Shown here: piece by piece, positions 52,157-61,303 of the stretch
Layout of the letters: the number at the start of each line of letters is the position of its first letter
Numbering within the stretch: position 1 is the first letter of the stretch
NCBI RefSeq assembly: GCF_024158745.1
Contig: NZ_JAMZAW010000005.1
Location: 124,001 to 188,000 of the forward strand
DNA from: Paenibacillus tyrphae
GTDB taxonomy: Bacteria; Bacillota; Bacilli; Paenibacillales; NBRC-103111
DNA length: 64,000 bases
Direction: 5' to 3'
Translations under genes and position numbers: made by a program
Notes under the pieces: generated by a model
Seen by the model: only the letters and a program-made list of their open reading frames with translations
Databases searched by the model: none
What the model was told of the DNA's origin: nothing

Positions 52157-53128
52157 ATGATGAAACGCAGATGGTCAGGAATAGGAGCTGCGGCGCTGCT
52201 GGCGCTTGCCTTGTCCGCTTGCGGCACGGCAGGTCAGGGGAAAGAGCAGCCGACGGCTTCGGCAGGAACGGAGAAACCGGCGGCAGCGACCAAAACGATC
52301 AAATATCTCGGCAAGGATTACACGGTTCCCGGCAAAACGGACAGAATCGTCATCGCGGGTGCGATGGAAGCGATGGAGGATGCGCTGGTGCTGGGCGTGA
52401 AGCCGGTCGGCGCGATTACCGTAGGGGGCAAATTTCCGAAGATGTTCGAAAGCATCACGCAAGGCGTGGAAAGCACCGGCGAAAAAATGCAGCCGAACAT
52501 TGAAGGTATTTTGAAGATGAAGCCGGACGTCATTCTGGGCTCTTCGAAGTTCCCGCCGGAAATGGCGGAGAAGCTGGCCAAAGTCGCGCCGACGTTCCCG
52601 GTGTCGCATATTTCGACGAACTGGGAAGCCAATCTGCTGCTGCTGGGCGAGCTGACCGGCAAGCAGGAGCAGGCCAAGCAGGTACTGCAAAAGTATAAGG
52701 AAGATGTGACAGCAGCCAAAGCGAAGCTCGGCGATCGCTTGAAAGACAAGAAGGTCGTCTCCCTGAGAGTCCGGACCGGCAACCTCTACATTTATCCCGA
52801 AGGCGTGTTCTTCAACGCGTCGCTGTATGCCGATCTCGGCTTTACGGCTCCTCCGGAAGTGAAGGCTGCTAAGGCGCAGGAGCTTATCTCGATCGAAAAA
52901 TTCAGCGAAATGAACCCGGATTACATTTTCCTGCAATTTTCCGAGGACGAAAACAAAGACACGCCGAAGGCGCTGGAGGATCTGCAAAAAAATCCGATCT
53001 GGCAGAGCATCAATGCGGTGAAAAACGGCAAAGTATTCGTCAACGTCGTCGATCCGTTGGGGCAGGGCGGTACCTCGTGGAGCAAAATTCAATTCCTGAA
53101 AGCAGCTATGGAAAAGCTGGCCTCCTGA
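52157..53128 (+). CDS. iron-siderophore binding lipoprotein
   Basis: A 323-residue lipoprotein (lipobox ALSAC) of the FepB/FecB/FhuD type (IKYLGKDYTVPGKTDRIVIAGAMEAMEDALVLGVKPVG, MKPDVILGSSKFPPE, NPIWQSINAVKNGKVFVN). It captures ferric siderophore outside the cell for the two FecCD permeases. Start at one of two ATGs (52157, 52160) after AGGGGAA. First gene of the operon, under a Fur box. Confidence 0.9.
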   Translation: MMKRRWSGIGAAALLALALSACGTAGQGKEQPTASAGTEKPAAATKTIKYLGKDYTVPGKTDRIVIAGAMEAMEDALVLGVKPVGAITVGGKFPKMFESITQGVESTGEKMQPNIEGILKMKPDVILGSSKFPPEMAEKLAKVAPTFPVSHISTNWEANLLLLGELTGKQEQAKQVLQKYKEDVTAAKAKLGDRLKDKKVVSLRVRTGNLYIYPEGVFFNASLYADLGFTAPPEVKAAKAQELISIEKFSEMNPDYIFLQFSEDENKDTPKALEDLQKNPIWQSINAVKNGKVFVNVVDPLGQGGTSWSKIQFLKAAMEKLAS

Positions 53129-53153
53129 TTCCAGGCAGGCGAGCCGACATACC

Positions 53154-54164
53154 ATGAGACAAGCATACAAGCTTCACCCGGCGTGGATCTTATGGCTTTC
53201 GCCGGTTGCGATTGTCCTCTCGATCATTTTATCCGTCCGTTTCGGCTCCAAAACGATCGATGCAGGCACGCTCTGGGGGGCGTTCGCCAATTTCGACCCG
53301 GGCAACGTCAATCATCAAATCGTGATGCACTCCCGCGTCCCGCGCGCGGTCGGAGCGCTGCTCATCGGCGCTTTCCTGGCGATGTCGGGAGCGCTTATGC
53401 AGGGGATGACAAGGAACTACCTTGCATCCCCTTCGATCATGGGGGTGACCGACGGCTCGGTATTCGCCATTACGGTCTGCATGATCGCGCTGCCCGGCTC
53501 TTCTTCGATCGAAATGATCGTTTATTCGTTCATCGGCTCGGCTTTCGGCGTAGGGCTTGTCTTCGGACTGGCGTCACTGCTGCCGGGCGGGATGTCTCCG
53601 GTCCGGCTGGCGGTGACGGGCACCGTGATCGGAACGTTTCTCGGCAGCATGGCGACCGCGTTCTCGACGTATTTTCAGGTTTCGCAAAAAATCGGCTTTT
53701 GGTATAACGCCCGCCTGCATCAGATGGACCCGAATCTGATCAAGCTGGCGATTCCTTTTGCCGTGGTCGGGGTCGCGCTTGCGCTGCTCATCTCGAAATC
53801 CGTTTCGATTCTTTCTTTAGGCGAGGAAGTGGCGGTAAGCCTCGGACAGCGGACGCTGATCGTTAAAGTGGTCGCGATGCTTGCCGTCATTCTGCTTACG
53901 GGCGTTTCCGTGGCGCTGGCCGGCAAGATCGCCTTCGTCGGCTTGATCGTCCCGCATATTACCCGTTTTCTCGTCGGCCTCGATTACCGGTGGATCGTGC
54001 CGTGCGCCGGTGTGCTGGGCGGGGTGTTTCTTGCTTTGTGCGATGTCGCAAGCCGCTTCATGAACTACCCGTTCGAGATGCCGATCGGCGTCGTGACGTC
54101 CTTGATCGGGGTTCCTTTCTTTCTGTATCTGATCCGGAGGAAGGGAGGGGAGCAGCGTGCGTAA
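53154..54164 (+). CDS. FecCD family siderophore permease, first subunit
   Basis: A 336-residue membrane protein with nine or ten helices: HSRVPRAVGALLIGAFLAMSGALMQGMTRNYLASPSIMGVTDGS and VALAGKIAFVGLIVPHITRFLVG are the BtuC/FecC signatures. It overlaps the second permease gene by 8 bp. Confidence 0.92.
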   Translation: MRQAYKLHPAWILWLSPVAIVLSIILSVRFGSKTIDAGTLWGAFANFDPGNVNHQIVMHSRVPRAVGALLIGAFLAMSGALMQGMTRNYLASPSIMGVTDGSVFAITVCMIALPGSSSIEMIVYSFIGSAFGVGLVFGLASLLPGGMSPVRLAVTGTVIGTFLGSMATAFSTYFQVSQKIGFWYNARLHQMDPNLIKLAIPFAVVGVALALLISKSVSILSLGEEVAVSLGQRTLIVKVVAMLAVILLTGVSVALAGKIAFVGLIVPHITRFLVGLDYRWIVPCAGVLGGVFLALCDVASRFMNYPFEMPIGVVTSLIGVPFFLYLIRRKGGEQRA

Positions 54165-55179
54165 TTATTCAACCGGCAGGTACATGACGGTGCTGCTTGG
54201 AGCGGTCGCGCTTATACTCATTGCCGCATACCTGTCTCTCACGAACGGGGCTTTCGACATGACGGTGGGCGATATCGTTCGAACGCTGCTTGGGATCGAC
54301 CCGCAGCCCGAGCACCGTTTGGTCATCTTCGACTTCCGGCTGCCCCGCATCGTTATTGCCGCGTTGGTCGGCTTGGGGTTGGGCGTGGCCGGCGCGGCGA
54401 TCCAAGGCGTCACGCGAAACGGGCTGGCCGATCCGGGAATTTTGGGCATCAACGCCGGTGCGGGCGCAGCCGTCGTCATCTTTATGTTTTTTTTCAGCGG
54501 GCAGATCAAGGGAGCGGGCTGGTTCTCCACGATGGCGATGCCGTTGTTCGGTTGGGCGGGCGGTCTAAGCACGGCTGCGTTTCTGTATCTGTTCGCCTGG
54601 AAGGATGGCAAGCTGGACCCGCAGCGCGTCCTTCTGGTGGGCATCGCGACTGCTTCCGGACTCGGCGCGGTTGCCATGTACATCAGCCTGAAAATGAATC
54701 CGTCCGACTTCGAGATGGCGACGGTCTGGATGACCGGCAGCATTTACAACGCCAACTGGAAGTTTATTGTCGCCATGCTCCCGTGGCTGGTCGTTCTTAT
54801 TCCCGTCATCGTGAGCAGATCGTATACTTTGGACCTGCTCCAGCTGGAGGAGAACAGCGTCAGAAGCTTGGGCGTCGCTGTGGAAAAAGAGCGGATGATT
54901 CTGCTGCTCGGCAGCATCGGGCTGGTGAGCGCCTGCGTCAGCGTGTCGGGAGGGATCGGCTTCGTCGGCCTGATGGCGCCTCATATCGCCAGACGTCTCG
55001 TAGGCATCCGGCACGTCCGCATGGTTCCCGTCTGCGGCCTGATCGGCATGGCGCTGGTCGTCGTATCGGATTTTATTGCGAAGACGGTATTCTCGCCCGC
55101 CGAGCTGCCTGTCGGTATTGTCATATCAATCATCGGCGTACCGTATTTTGTGTATTTGTTATTTAAGGCCAGAGCCTGA
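54157..55179 (+). CDS. FecCD family siderophore permease, second subunit
   Basis: A 340-residue permease partner: RLPRIVIAALVGLGLGVAGAAIQGVTRNGLADPGILGINAGAG and GGIGFVGLMAPHIARRLVG. GTG start after GGGAGGGG. The needed ATPase is not encoded nearby, so a shared FhuC/YusV-type ATPase is probably used (inference). Confidence 0.92.
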   Translation: MRNYSTGRYMTVLLGAVALILIAAYLSLTNGAFDMTVGDIVRTLLGIDPQPEHRLVIFDFRLPRIVIAALVGLGLGVAGAAIQGVTRNGLADPGILGINAGAGAAVVIFMFFFSGQIKGAGWFSTMAMPLFGWAGGLSTAAFLYLFAWKDGKLDPQRVLLVGIATASGLGAVAMYISLKMNPSDFEMATVWMTGSIYNANWKFIVAMLPWLVVLIPVIVSRSYTLDLLQLEENSVRSLGVAVEKERMILLLGSIGLVSACVSVSGGIGFVGLMAPHIARRLVGIRHVRMVPVCGLIGMALVVVSDFIAKTVFSPAELPVGIVISIIGVPYFVYLLFKARA

Positions 55180-55211
55180 TGCAAGGACTGGCCCCAACCC
55201 GGGAGGGCGTC

Positions 55212-55961
55212 ATGCAGGGAAAAATCATAGTCCAATCGTTCGATGGCAGGGAGATAGCCGTCTATCTCCCGCCTTCGTATTTTACAAACGGGGCCGCATA
55301 CCCGGTCGTTTATGTACAGGATGGAAGCTATTTGTTCGATTCCTCCATGGAGGAGCTGGAACGCAGGTTTGAGAGCCGGGAGCTGCGCGAGCTTATATTC
55401 GTCGGCATTACGCCGTTCGATCGGAATGACGAATACACGCCGTGGCTTGCCCCCTCGCTGGCGGACACGACCCGGAATTTCGGCGGAAAGAGCGCCGAAT
55501 ATCTCGCCTTCGTTACCGGCCGGTTGAAGCCCTGGATCGATGAGAAGTACCGGACATCCCGCCTGCGGGAGGAGACTGGCATCGCCGGCGGCTCGTTCGG
55601 AGGCTTGGTCTCGCTTTATGCCGCTTATTTACATCCCGACGTGTTCGGCCGGTTCGGTCTGCTGTCCGCTTCCTTCTGGTATCCGGACTTCATGGAGTAT
55701 GTGAGAACGAAGCCGATGGAGACAACAGGACGCAAAATCTTCATGTATGTCGGAAGCATCGAAGGCATCCATAAACCGAGTGCCCAGAAAATGATGGTAC
55801 CGTACACCCGCGAAGCGCATGCGATATTGACGGAGCGCGGGTTCACCGGGGACCGGTTGCGGCTTGAGATCGAAGACGGCGCGGGTCACGAGTCGAAATA
55901 TTTCATCAAGCGTTTTCCGGAAGCGATGACTTGGCTGTTTCCGGCGGAAATCGGTTCTTGA
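55212..55961 (+). CDS. alpha/beta-hydrolase esterase, probable siderophore esterase
   Basis: A 249-residue enzyme of the putative esterase/Fes/BesA group: VYVQDGSYLFDSSMEELERR, nucleophile GGSFGGLVSLYAAYLHPDVFG, His in GAGHESKYF. Such enzymes hydrolyse the ester backbone of trilactone siderophores to free the iron. ATG 55212 has GGGAGGG 5 nt upstream; ATG 55179, overlapping the previous stop codon, is an alternative. No signal peptide, so cytosolic. Confidence 0.83.
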   Translation: MQGKIIVQSFDGREIAVYLPPSYFTNGAAYPVVYVQDGSYLFDSSMEELERRFESRELRELIFVGITPFDRNDEYTPWLAPSLADTTRNFGGKSAEYLAFVTGRLKPWIDEKYRTSRLREETGIAGGSFGGLVSLYAAYLHPDVFGRFGLLSASFWYPDFMEYVRTKPMETTGRKIFMYVGSIEGIHKPSAQKMMVPYTREAHAILTERGFTGDRLRLEIEDGAGHESKYFIKRFPEAMTWLFPAEIGS

Positions 55962-56011
55962 AATTTCCGGCCGGTCCGCGTATAGTACAGTTAGTAATTA
56001 ATAACTAACTG
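55958..56011 (+). promoter_or_regulatory. sigma-A promoter and near-perfect palindrome of tetR gene
   Basis: TTGAAA (55958-55963), a 17-nt spacer, and TATAGT (55981-55986). Immediately after it, the 24-bp sequence 55988-56011 is palindromic at 22 positions (arms CAGTTAGT and ACTAACTG), covering the start of transcription. Probable autoregulatory operator. Confidence 0.72.
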
Positions 56012-56055
56012 ATCGAGGAGATCGGCCGGAGCACTCCGGTTTCGCAGGAGGAACG

Positions 56056-56598
56056 ATGGGCAAGATGAAATCGAAGACCGGCGAGCCTGCCGCGGCGAAC
56101 CGCAGAGAAGAAATATTGGAAGCCGCCGTTGAGGTGTTCGCGGAGCATGGTTATTACAGCGCCACTACGGCGCAAGTTGCGGAGCGGGTGGGCATCTCGC
56201 AGCCTTACGTGTTCAAATTTTTCAAAACCAAAGCGGAGCTGTTCGCCGCTGCGCTGAAGCTGGCCTTCGAGCGCGTTGTCCGTGAGTTCTCGGGGGTGGA
56301 GGCGTCTTCGGACGGGCTGGAGCAGGCGATGATTCAAGCTTACGAAGAGCTGATGCGTACGCATCACCATGAGATCGTTTTGCAGATGCAAGCGATGGTC
56401 ATCAAGGAAGAGCCGATCCGCCAAGTGATGCGGGAAGGCATGCATCAGGTGACGGCTTCCGTGGAGGCGCGCTTTCGCGAAGCAGGCATCCCGCAGCCGG
56501 AAGTCGCAGTCAGCATGTTCATGGCGAACGGCATGCTGTGCAACATTTCGGCCGTTCTGGAGATGCCCGAGCTTAAGCCGAAGCACCCAGAACGCTAG
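56056..56598 (+). CDS. TetR family transcriptional regulator
   Basis: A 180-residue regulator: helix-turn-helix ILEAAVEVFAEHGYYSATTAQVAERVGISQPYVFKFFKTKAELFAAAL, followed by a helical ligand domain with several Met and His residues. AGGAGGA precedes ATG 56056. It has its own promoter with a large palindrome. No obvious target gene adjoins, since a terminator follows. Confidence 0.88.
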   Translation: MGKMKSKTGEPAAANRREEILEAAVEVFAEHGYYSATTAQVAERVGISQPYVFKFFKTKAELFAAALKLAFERVVREFSGVEASSDGLEQAMIQAYEELMRTHHHEIVLQMQAMVIKEEPIRQVMREGMHQVTASVEARFREAGIPQPEVAVSMFMANGMLCNISAVLEMPELKPKHPER

Positions 56599-56620
56599 AG
56601 CCCGAAGAGCATAAGCTTAT

Positions 56621-56655
56621 GGAATCAGCCGTAACAGGCTGATTCTATTTTTTTT
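56621..56655 (+). terminator. intrinsic terminator after tetR gene
   Basis: GAATCAGCC (56622-56630) pairs with GGCTGATTC (56637-56645), followed by TATTTTTTTT. Confidence 0.92.
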
Positions 56656-56763
56656 GCGATATCTTTATTTCTTCTTATTGGGTAAACACCGTGCTTCTTC
56701 TGGATATATCCCCATAGACTGATCACATAAAGTTGATCATGCGCCCTGGGAGGAGAATGCTGC

Positions 56764-56928
56764 ATGGAACCAACGACCGACTTGGAAAAACTCCGGATGA
56801 GGTTATGGGATCGATACTTAACCTTACAGGACAGGAACAAAATTTCTTTTGATCAATATTGGTATGAATTTCTGATTAGATATTCGATAACGGATGAAGA
56901 TATGAATGGGGAAACCGCCGGGAAATGA
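56764..56928 (+). CDS. small hypothetical protein, 54 residues
   Basis: A short gene with a strong ribosome site (GGGAGGAG, 8 nt before ATG). The product starts MEPTTDLEKLRMRLWDRYL and has an aromatic middle (FDQYWYEFLIRY) and an acidic end; no membrane segment. The first half resembles the helical hairpin of Spo0E-like phosphatases, but the SQxLD signature is missing, so no function is assigned. Confidence 0.55.
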   Translation: MEPTTDLEKLRMRLWDRYLTLQDRNKISFDQYWYEFLIRYSITDEDMNGETAGK

Positions 56929-57072
56929 GAACGGATTAACCTATATAGGATACGTGCTCAAATTGTATATGGTGGGCGTTGGGCATTAGGAAACCCCTGT
57001 TCATCAAAGTAATCGTACTTCATTACTTCGACGAATAAGGGTCCTTTTCGTTGCACGGTTATTCCGCTGCAG

Positions 57073-57095
57073 AAAAAAAGCCGCTTGCGCGGCCC
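57073..57095 (-). terminator. intrinsic terminator of the YjcZ-like gene
   Basis: On the minus strand GCCGC-GCAA-GCGGC is followed by seven T's. The region 56929-57072 shows no other gene. Confidence 0.82.
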
Positions 57096-57117
57096 TTCAG
57101 AATAAAACGTTTTAAAA

Positions 57118-57216
57118 TCAGAACCAAACGCTGCAGCTAATAATGACCAACAAAATGAAAAGAACGAGAATGACACCTGTGGAAGTAAAGCCGCCGAAAC
57201 CTCCAACGGAACTCAT
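57118..57216 (-). CDS. YjcZ-family small sporulation membrane protein
   Basis: A 32-residue protein: a glycine-rich head (MSSVGGFGGF) and one membrane helix (VILVLFILLVIISC), ending WF. The pattern is that of YjcZ/sporulation-associated small peptides of Bacilli. AAAGGAGTG precedes the ATG, and a terminator follows. It lies next to the germination operon, fitting a spore role. Confidence 0.72.
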   Translation of the reverse strand: MSSVGGFGGFTSTGVILVLFILLVIISCSVWF

Positions 57217-57510
57217 TAGTCAACACTCCTTTGATTGGGATCGAGTACCGTTTTAACCTTCACGGTAACCTCAATCTTAGGATATTCAAGTACAAAGGAA
57301 ATGTATGGACAAGTGACATGCGGCAATTGACATGCAATTATACATACCCATCGGTTACAGAAGATCCCTGGCGTTCCATTGAACAAAGCCATGCTCTTGA
57401 AAAAAATAATTTTCTCATTCGTTTTTCACTCCAGTGAATTAACGTATAACTTTGCCATGGAAACCGCATCCTAACGTGTAACTTATTCTCTCTAACACAG
57501 GATGATCGCC
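57217..57510. other. intergenic region upstream of ger operon
   Basis: AT-rich DNA expected to hold the divergent promoters of the YjcZ-like gene and the ger operon. I could not find a convincing sigma-G pair. An open frame at 57231-57437 has no ribosome site or family features and is not called. Confidence 0.35.
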
Positions 57511-59049
57511 ATGGCATTTTTGCATAATTGGATTCGAGGAAAGAAGAGCTTTGCGGCGCAGTCGCAGGCGAACCACAAGCTGAACACCCCGATCGGTTCC
57601 GTATTATCGCAAAATATAGCGGATTTACATGAGCTGTTCAGTCAGACGCCTGATTTGGTCGTGCGCCACTTCGTGATCAAACAGACGGGCAACCAGGCGG
57701 CCATCGCTTATTTGGACGGGCTTACGGACAAAAACGCCCTCAACAACAACGTGCTGCGCCCGCTTCAATTCGAAGCGGATGCGGGCGCGCCGGGTAATTT
57801 GCCCCGGGTGAACGTCGGGCATGTCCGGACCTTAAGTCTGTGGTCCGATCTCGAAATGGCCATGCTGCAGGGCGTCAGCATTTTATTCGAGGATGGGCGC
57901 AGCGAAGCGGTCATTTTCAATACGCAAGGATGGCCGCAGCGAGCGATCGAAGACCCGCAGCTCGAAGCATCGCTTAAGGGCGCCCATCAGGGCTTTGTGG
58001 AAACCGGCAGCCAGAATATTGCGCTGATCCGCCGTTACATCCCGAACCGCGAGCTGAAAATCAAGGAGCTGACGATTGGCCGACGGGGGAATACCCTAGT
58101 ATCCATCTTATATATGGCCGATATCGTTCATCCCGAAGTGTTGAAGGAAATCGAAGACCGCATTCGACAGGTGGACATCGATGCCGTTATTAACACGGGG
58201 GAATTGGCGGAATTGATCGAGGACAACCCGTACTCGCCTTTCCCGCAATTTATCGCCACCGAACGCCCGGATTCGGCTGCCGCCCAATTGTTGCAAGGGA
58301 GATTTGTCGTCATCGTCGACCGCTCGCCCAGCGTACTGATCGGCCCTGCGACATTTACGTCATTTTTTCAGAGTGTGGACGATTATAGCACACGCTGGAT
58401 GGTCGCGTCCTTTACACGTTTGCTGAGATTTATGGGCTTTACTGTAGCCGTCTTTTTACCGGCGCTCTATATCGCGGTCATTTCCTTTAATTACGAGGTC
58501 ATTCCGCTGCAGTTGCTGTTGTCGATCGGAGAATCCCGGGCGCGCGTTCCGTTTCCTCCGCTTGTCGAAGCGCTGCTTATGGAAATTACGCTGGAAATGA
58601 TGCGCGAAGCGGGGGTCCGGCTTCCGGCTCCCGTCGGACAAACGGTTGGGATTGTCGGGGGCATCGTCATCGGGCAAGCGGCCGTCTCCGCGGGAATCGT
58701 CAGCAACATTATGGTTATCGTGGTCGCTTCCACGGCGATCGCTTCGTTTATTATCCCGAATTACGATATGGCTTCCGGCGTCCGGCTGATTCGGTTCCCG
58801 ATGATGATCATTGCCTCGATGTTCGGGATTGTGGGCATGGTGATCGGTATGATGACCTTGATCGGGCACTTGATTTCGCTGGAATCGCTGGGTACGCCTT
58901 ACGGCAACCCGATCGCCCCGATGCGGTTCGCGGATATGAAAGACACGTTCGTTCGTCTGCCCTTATGGCGCATGAAGACGCGTCCCAAGAGCTCACGGGC
59001 CGTTAATTCGCAAAGAATGGGCGACAACCATCCGAAAGGTGACGGCTGA
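57511..59049 (+). CDS. spore germination receptor subunit A (GerAA type)
   Basis: A 512-residue inner-spore-membrane protein. Large N-terminal soluble domain (about 1-285; DLVVRHFVIKQTGNQAAIAYLDGLTD, VGHVRTLSLWSDLEMAMLQGVSILFEDG, ETGSQNIALIRRYIPNRELKIKELTIGRR), then four to six helices (FTRLLRFMGFTVAVFLPALYIAVISFNYEVIPLQLL, EITLEMMREAGVRLPAPVGQTVGIVGGIVIGQAAV). Signals nutrient binding during germination together with B and C. ATG 57511 with AGGA 8 nt upstream; ATG 57502 lacks a ribosome site. Confidence 0.93.
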   Translation: MAFLHNWIRGKKSFAAQSQANHKLNTPIGSVLSQNIADLHELFSQTPDLVVRHFVIKQTGNQAAIAYLDGLTDKNALNNNVLRPLQFEADAGAPGNLPRVNVGHVRTLSLWSDLEMAMLQGVSILFEDGRSEAVIFNTQGWPQRAIEDPQLEASLKGAHQGFVETGSQNIALIRRYIPNRELKIKELTIGRRGNTLVSILYMADIVHPEVLKEIEDRIRQVDIDAVINTGELAELIEDNPYSPFPQFIATERPDSAAAQLLQGRFVVIVDRSPSVLIGPATFTSFFQSVDDYSTRWMVASFTRLLRFMGFTVAVFLPALYIAVISFNYEVIPLQLLLSIGESRARVPFPPLVEALLMEITLEMMREAGVRLPAPVGQTVGIVGGIVIGQAAVSAGIVSNIMVIVVASTAIASFIIPNYDMASGVRLIRFPMMIIASMFGIVGMVIGMMTLIGHLISLESLGTPYGNPIAPMRFADMKDTFVRLPLWRMKTRPKSSRAVNSQRMGDNHPKGDG

Positions 59050-60153
59050 ATGAAGAAGTATGCGTTTAACGAGATCACGCTGATGCAATATATTTTGGCG
59101 ATTCACGGGATGCAGGTCGGGATCGGCGTGCTCCAGCTCCCCCGTTTGCTGGCGGAGAAGGCCGGAACCGACGGCTGGATATCCCTGGTCATCGGTTGGC
59201 TGGTTTCGATTATCGTCAGTCTGGTGATCATCCGGATCATGAAATTTTACCCGGAGGGAACGATTCTGGAGCTCCTGTCCCATTATTTCGGCCGTTGGGT
59301 AGGAAAGCTCGGGGCGCTCGTTTTTTGCGCATACTTCTTTTTCTTTTTCTTTATTGTCGTTGTCCGGGCCGTGCTTTTTTTGAAACTGTGGATTTTGCCG
59401 CAAACTCCAGATGCGATGATCATGATCTTGTTTCTGATCCCGAGCTACCTCATTGTTACGGGAGGCGTGCGCATTATGGGGAGGTATGCGGAACTGGTCT
59501 TTTATATGGCGTTGTGGCTTCCGATCTTCTACCTGCTTCCTTTGTCGGTCAGCCACAATTGGCTTCACCTCCTGCCCGTGCTGAAGGAAGGCTGGAAAAC
59601 GATCCTGGAGACATCTCTGACGACCGTTTTGTCTTTCCTTGGGTTTGAAACGGCTTTTTTTCTCTATCCCTTCTTGCAAAAGAAACAGTCCGCTTCAAAA
59701 GGGATCATCGTCGCTAATATCCTCACCATGATCGTTTATCTGGGGGTTACGCTCGTCAGCTTCGTTTTCTTCAGTCCGGACGAAATTACGCGGTACAACG
59801 AACCGACGCTCAGTGTACTGAAGGTGACGGAACTTCGGTTTGTCGAGCGGATGGAAATTGTCTTTCTGGCTTTTTACCTGTTTATTCTGTCGACCACAGC
59901 GATGCCGATGATGCACTTTACCATTTTTTGCTCGAACTGGCTGTTCGGCACGAAGGCTTTCCGCGGACATTTTTTGGTCGTGGCGGCGTTTGTTATCGCT
60001 TATGTCGTTTTCTTTGTTCCGACATTTCCCCAGAGCGATAAGTCTCAGAAGATTTTTGGCAACATTGCGCTGTATGTTTCCTTTGGATTTCCTTTCGTCT
60101 TATGGTTTCTGCTGTGGATGAAAACTCGTTCCGCTCGGAGGAAGCTCGCATGA
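59050..60153 (+). CDS. germination receptor subunit B, copy 1 (GerAB type)
   Basis: A 367-residue membrane protein of the APC/endospore germination permease family with about ten helices; opening ITLMQYILAIHGMQVGIGVLQLPRLLAEKAGTDGW. B subunits bind the germinant, usually an amino acid. Begins directly at the stop of the A gene and overlaps the C gene by 4 bp (ATGA). A second, similar B gene lies at 61304. Confidence 0.93.
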   Translation: MKKYAFNEITLMQYILAIHGMQVGIGVLQLPRLLAEKAGTDGWISLVIGWLVSIIVSLVIIRIMKFYPEGTILELLSHYFGRWVGKLGALVFCAYFFFFFFIVVVRAVLFLKLWILPQTPDAMIMILFLIPSYLIVTGGVRIMGRYAELVFYMALWLPIFYLLPLSVSHNWLHLLPVLKEGWKTILETSLTTVLSFLGFETAFFLYPFLQKKQSASKGIIVANILTMIVYLGVTLVSFVFFSPDEITRYNEPTLSVLKVTELRFVERMEIVFLAFYLFILSTTAMPMMHFTIFCSNWLFGTKAFRGHFLVVAAFVIAYVVFFVPTFPQSDKSQKIFGNIALYVSFGFPFVLWFLLWMKTRSARRKLA

Positions 60154-61259
60154 AACGATGGCTTTCGCTCGGACTGCTGCTTCTTCTGTTCGTGCCCGGC
60201 TGCAGCAGCGATAAGATTAATGTCGAGGATCTGACGCTCGGCTTAATGCTCGGCATGGACTTGGATCAAGATAACCATATGGTGTATTACTTGTCGAGCC
60301 CTGTATTTAACAAGGAAGCGAAGAAGAAGAACGAAGAGTTCGGCCGCAAGGCGGAGACGTTTCGCCAATCGATGACAGGGTTCGATGCGATGACGACAGG
60401 GGTGACCATTCGGGGAAAGGTGCAGGTTATGCTGGTAGGCAAACGAGTATTGCAGCATCCGGATTGGTTCCGGCTGTTCGATGTCGTGTACCGGGACGCC
60501 AAGTATTCCGTGAACGCCAGAGTTGTTGCTGTGGACGGTCCGGTTGCGGAAGTCATTAACTTCTACCCGTTGGATAAGCCGCGGCTGCCTCTGCATTTGA
60601 CCAGATTGATCGATACAGCCAACCGGAGGAGCATCACCGTGAAAACGACACTGCAGGAGATGCACCGGCAAATGTACGAGAAAGGGATAACGCCTTCGAT
60701 CAGTGAAGTTAAGATGGGCAAAGCCGTTGAGGTGAAAGGAACGGCCGTACTGAACGAGCTCGGGAAGTACGCGGAATTGCTCGGTTTGCAGGAGAGCACG
60801 TTGCTGCTTATTTTGCAGGATCGCGCGAAGGAAGTGAACCTTTCCGTTCGGATTCCGGGGGAGGACGAACGGGGGCCGATCCGTCGAAGCGCGATCACCT
60901 TTCGGGTCAAAAGCGCCAAGGTGAAAATTAAAACCAAGCACGTTCAAGACAAGTTTCAATTCGATATCAACATCCAACTGCCTATTGCTTTGTCGGAGCG
61001 GTTATTCCCGTTTGATGTTAGAAAAAAGGGAGACAAGCTGCAGAAGGCCATTGAAGAGCAGGTGAAGCGACAATTCGAACAAATGATCGGCGGTTTTCAA
61101 AAGCATCAAATCGATCCGATCGGTCTCGGACTATATGCCCGCGCTTATGAATACCAAGCGTACAAGAAGGTGCAGGATCATTGGGGCGAGGCGTTCGCCA
61201 AGGCCGACGTGAAGCTTTCCGTGAAAACGGAAATTACTGATATGGGGCCGGTCAAATAA
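60150..61259 (+). CDS. germination receptor subunit C, copy 1 (GerAC type)
   Basis: A 369-residue lipoprotein (lipobox VPGC) on the outer face of the inner spore membrane. Family features: VEDLTLGLMLGMDLDQDNHMVYYLSSPVFN, VMLVGKRVLQHPDWF, and the conserved C-terminal FQKHQIDPIGLGLYARAYEYQAYKKVQDHWGEAFAKADVKLSVK. ATG 60150 overlaps the B stop codon. Confidence 0.93.
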   Translation: MKRWLSLGLLLLLFVPGCSSDKINVEDLTLGLMLGMDLDQDNHMVYYLSSPVFNKEAKKKNEEFGRKAETFRQSMTGFDAMTTGVTIRGKVQVMLVGKRVLQHPDWFRLFDVVYRDAKYSVNARVVAVDGPVAEVINFYPLDKPRLPLHLTRLIDTANRRSITVKTTLQEMHRQMYEKGITPSISEVKMGKAVEVKGTAVLNELGKYAELLGLQESTLLLILQDRAKEVNLSVRIPGEDERGPIRRSAITFRVKSAKVKIKTKHVQDKFQFDINIQLPIALSERLFPFDVRKKGDKLQKAIEEQVKRQFEQMIGGFQKHQIDPIGLGLYARAYEYQAYKKVQDHWGEAFAKADVKLSVKTEITDMGPVK

Positions 61260-61303
61260 GCGATGCCCGAAGCATGTTCAATCCATAAAGCGGGTGATGA
61301 CGA

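Noticed and set aside
57231-57437. 68-codon frame upstream of the ger operon
   Set aside because: Lies in AT-rich promoter DNA, lacks a ribosome site and any family pattern.
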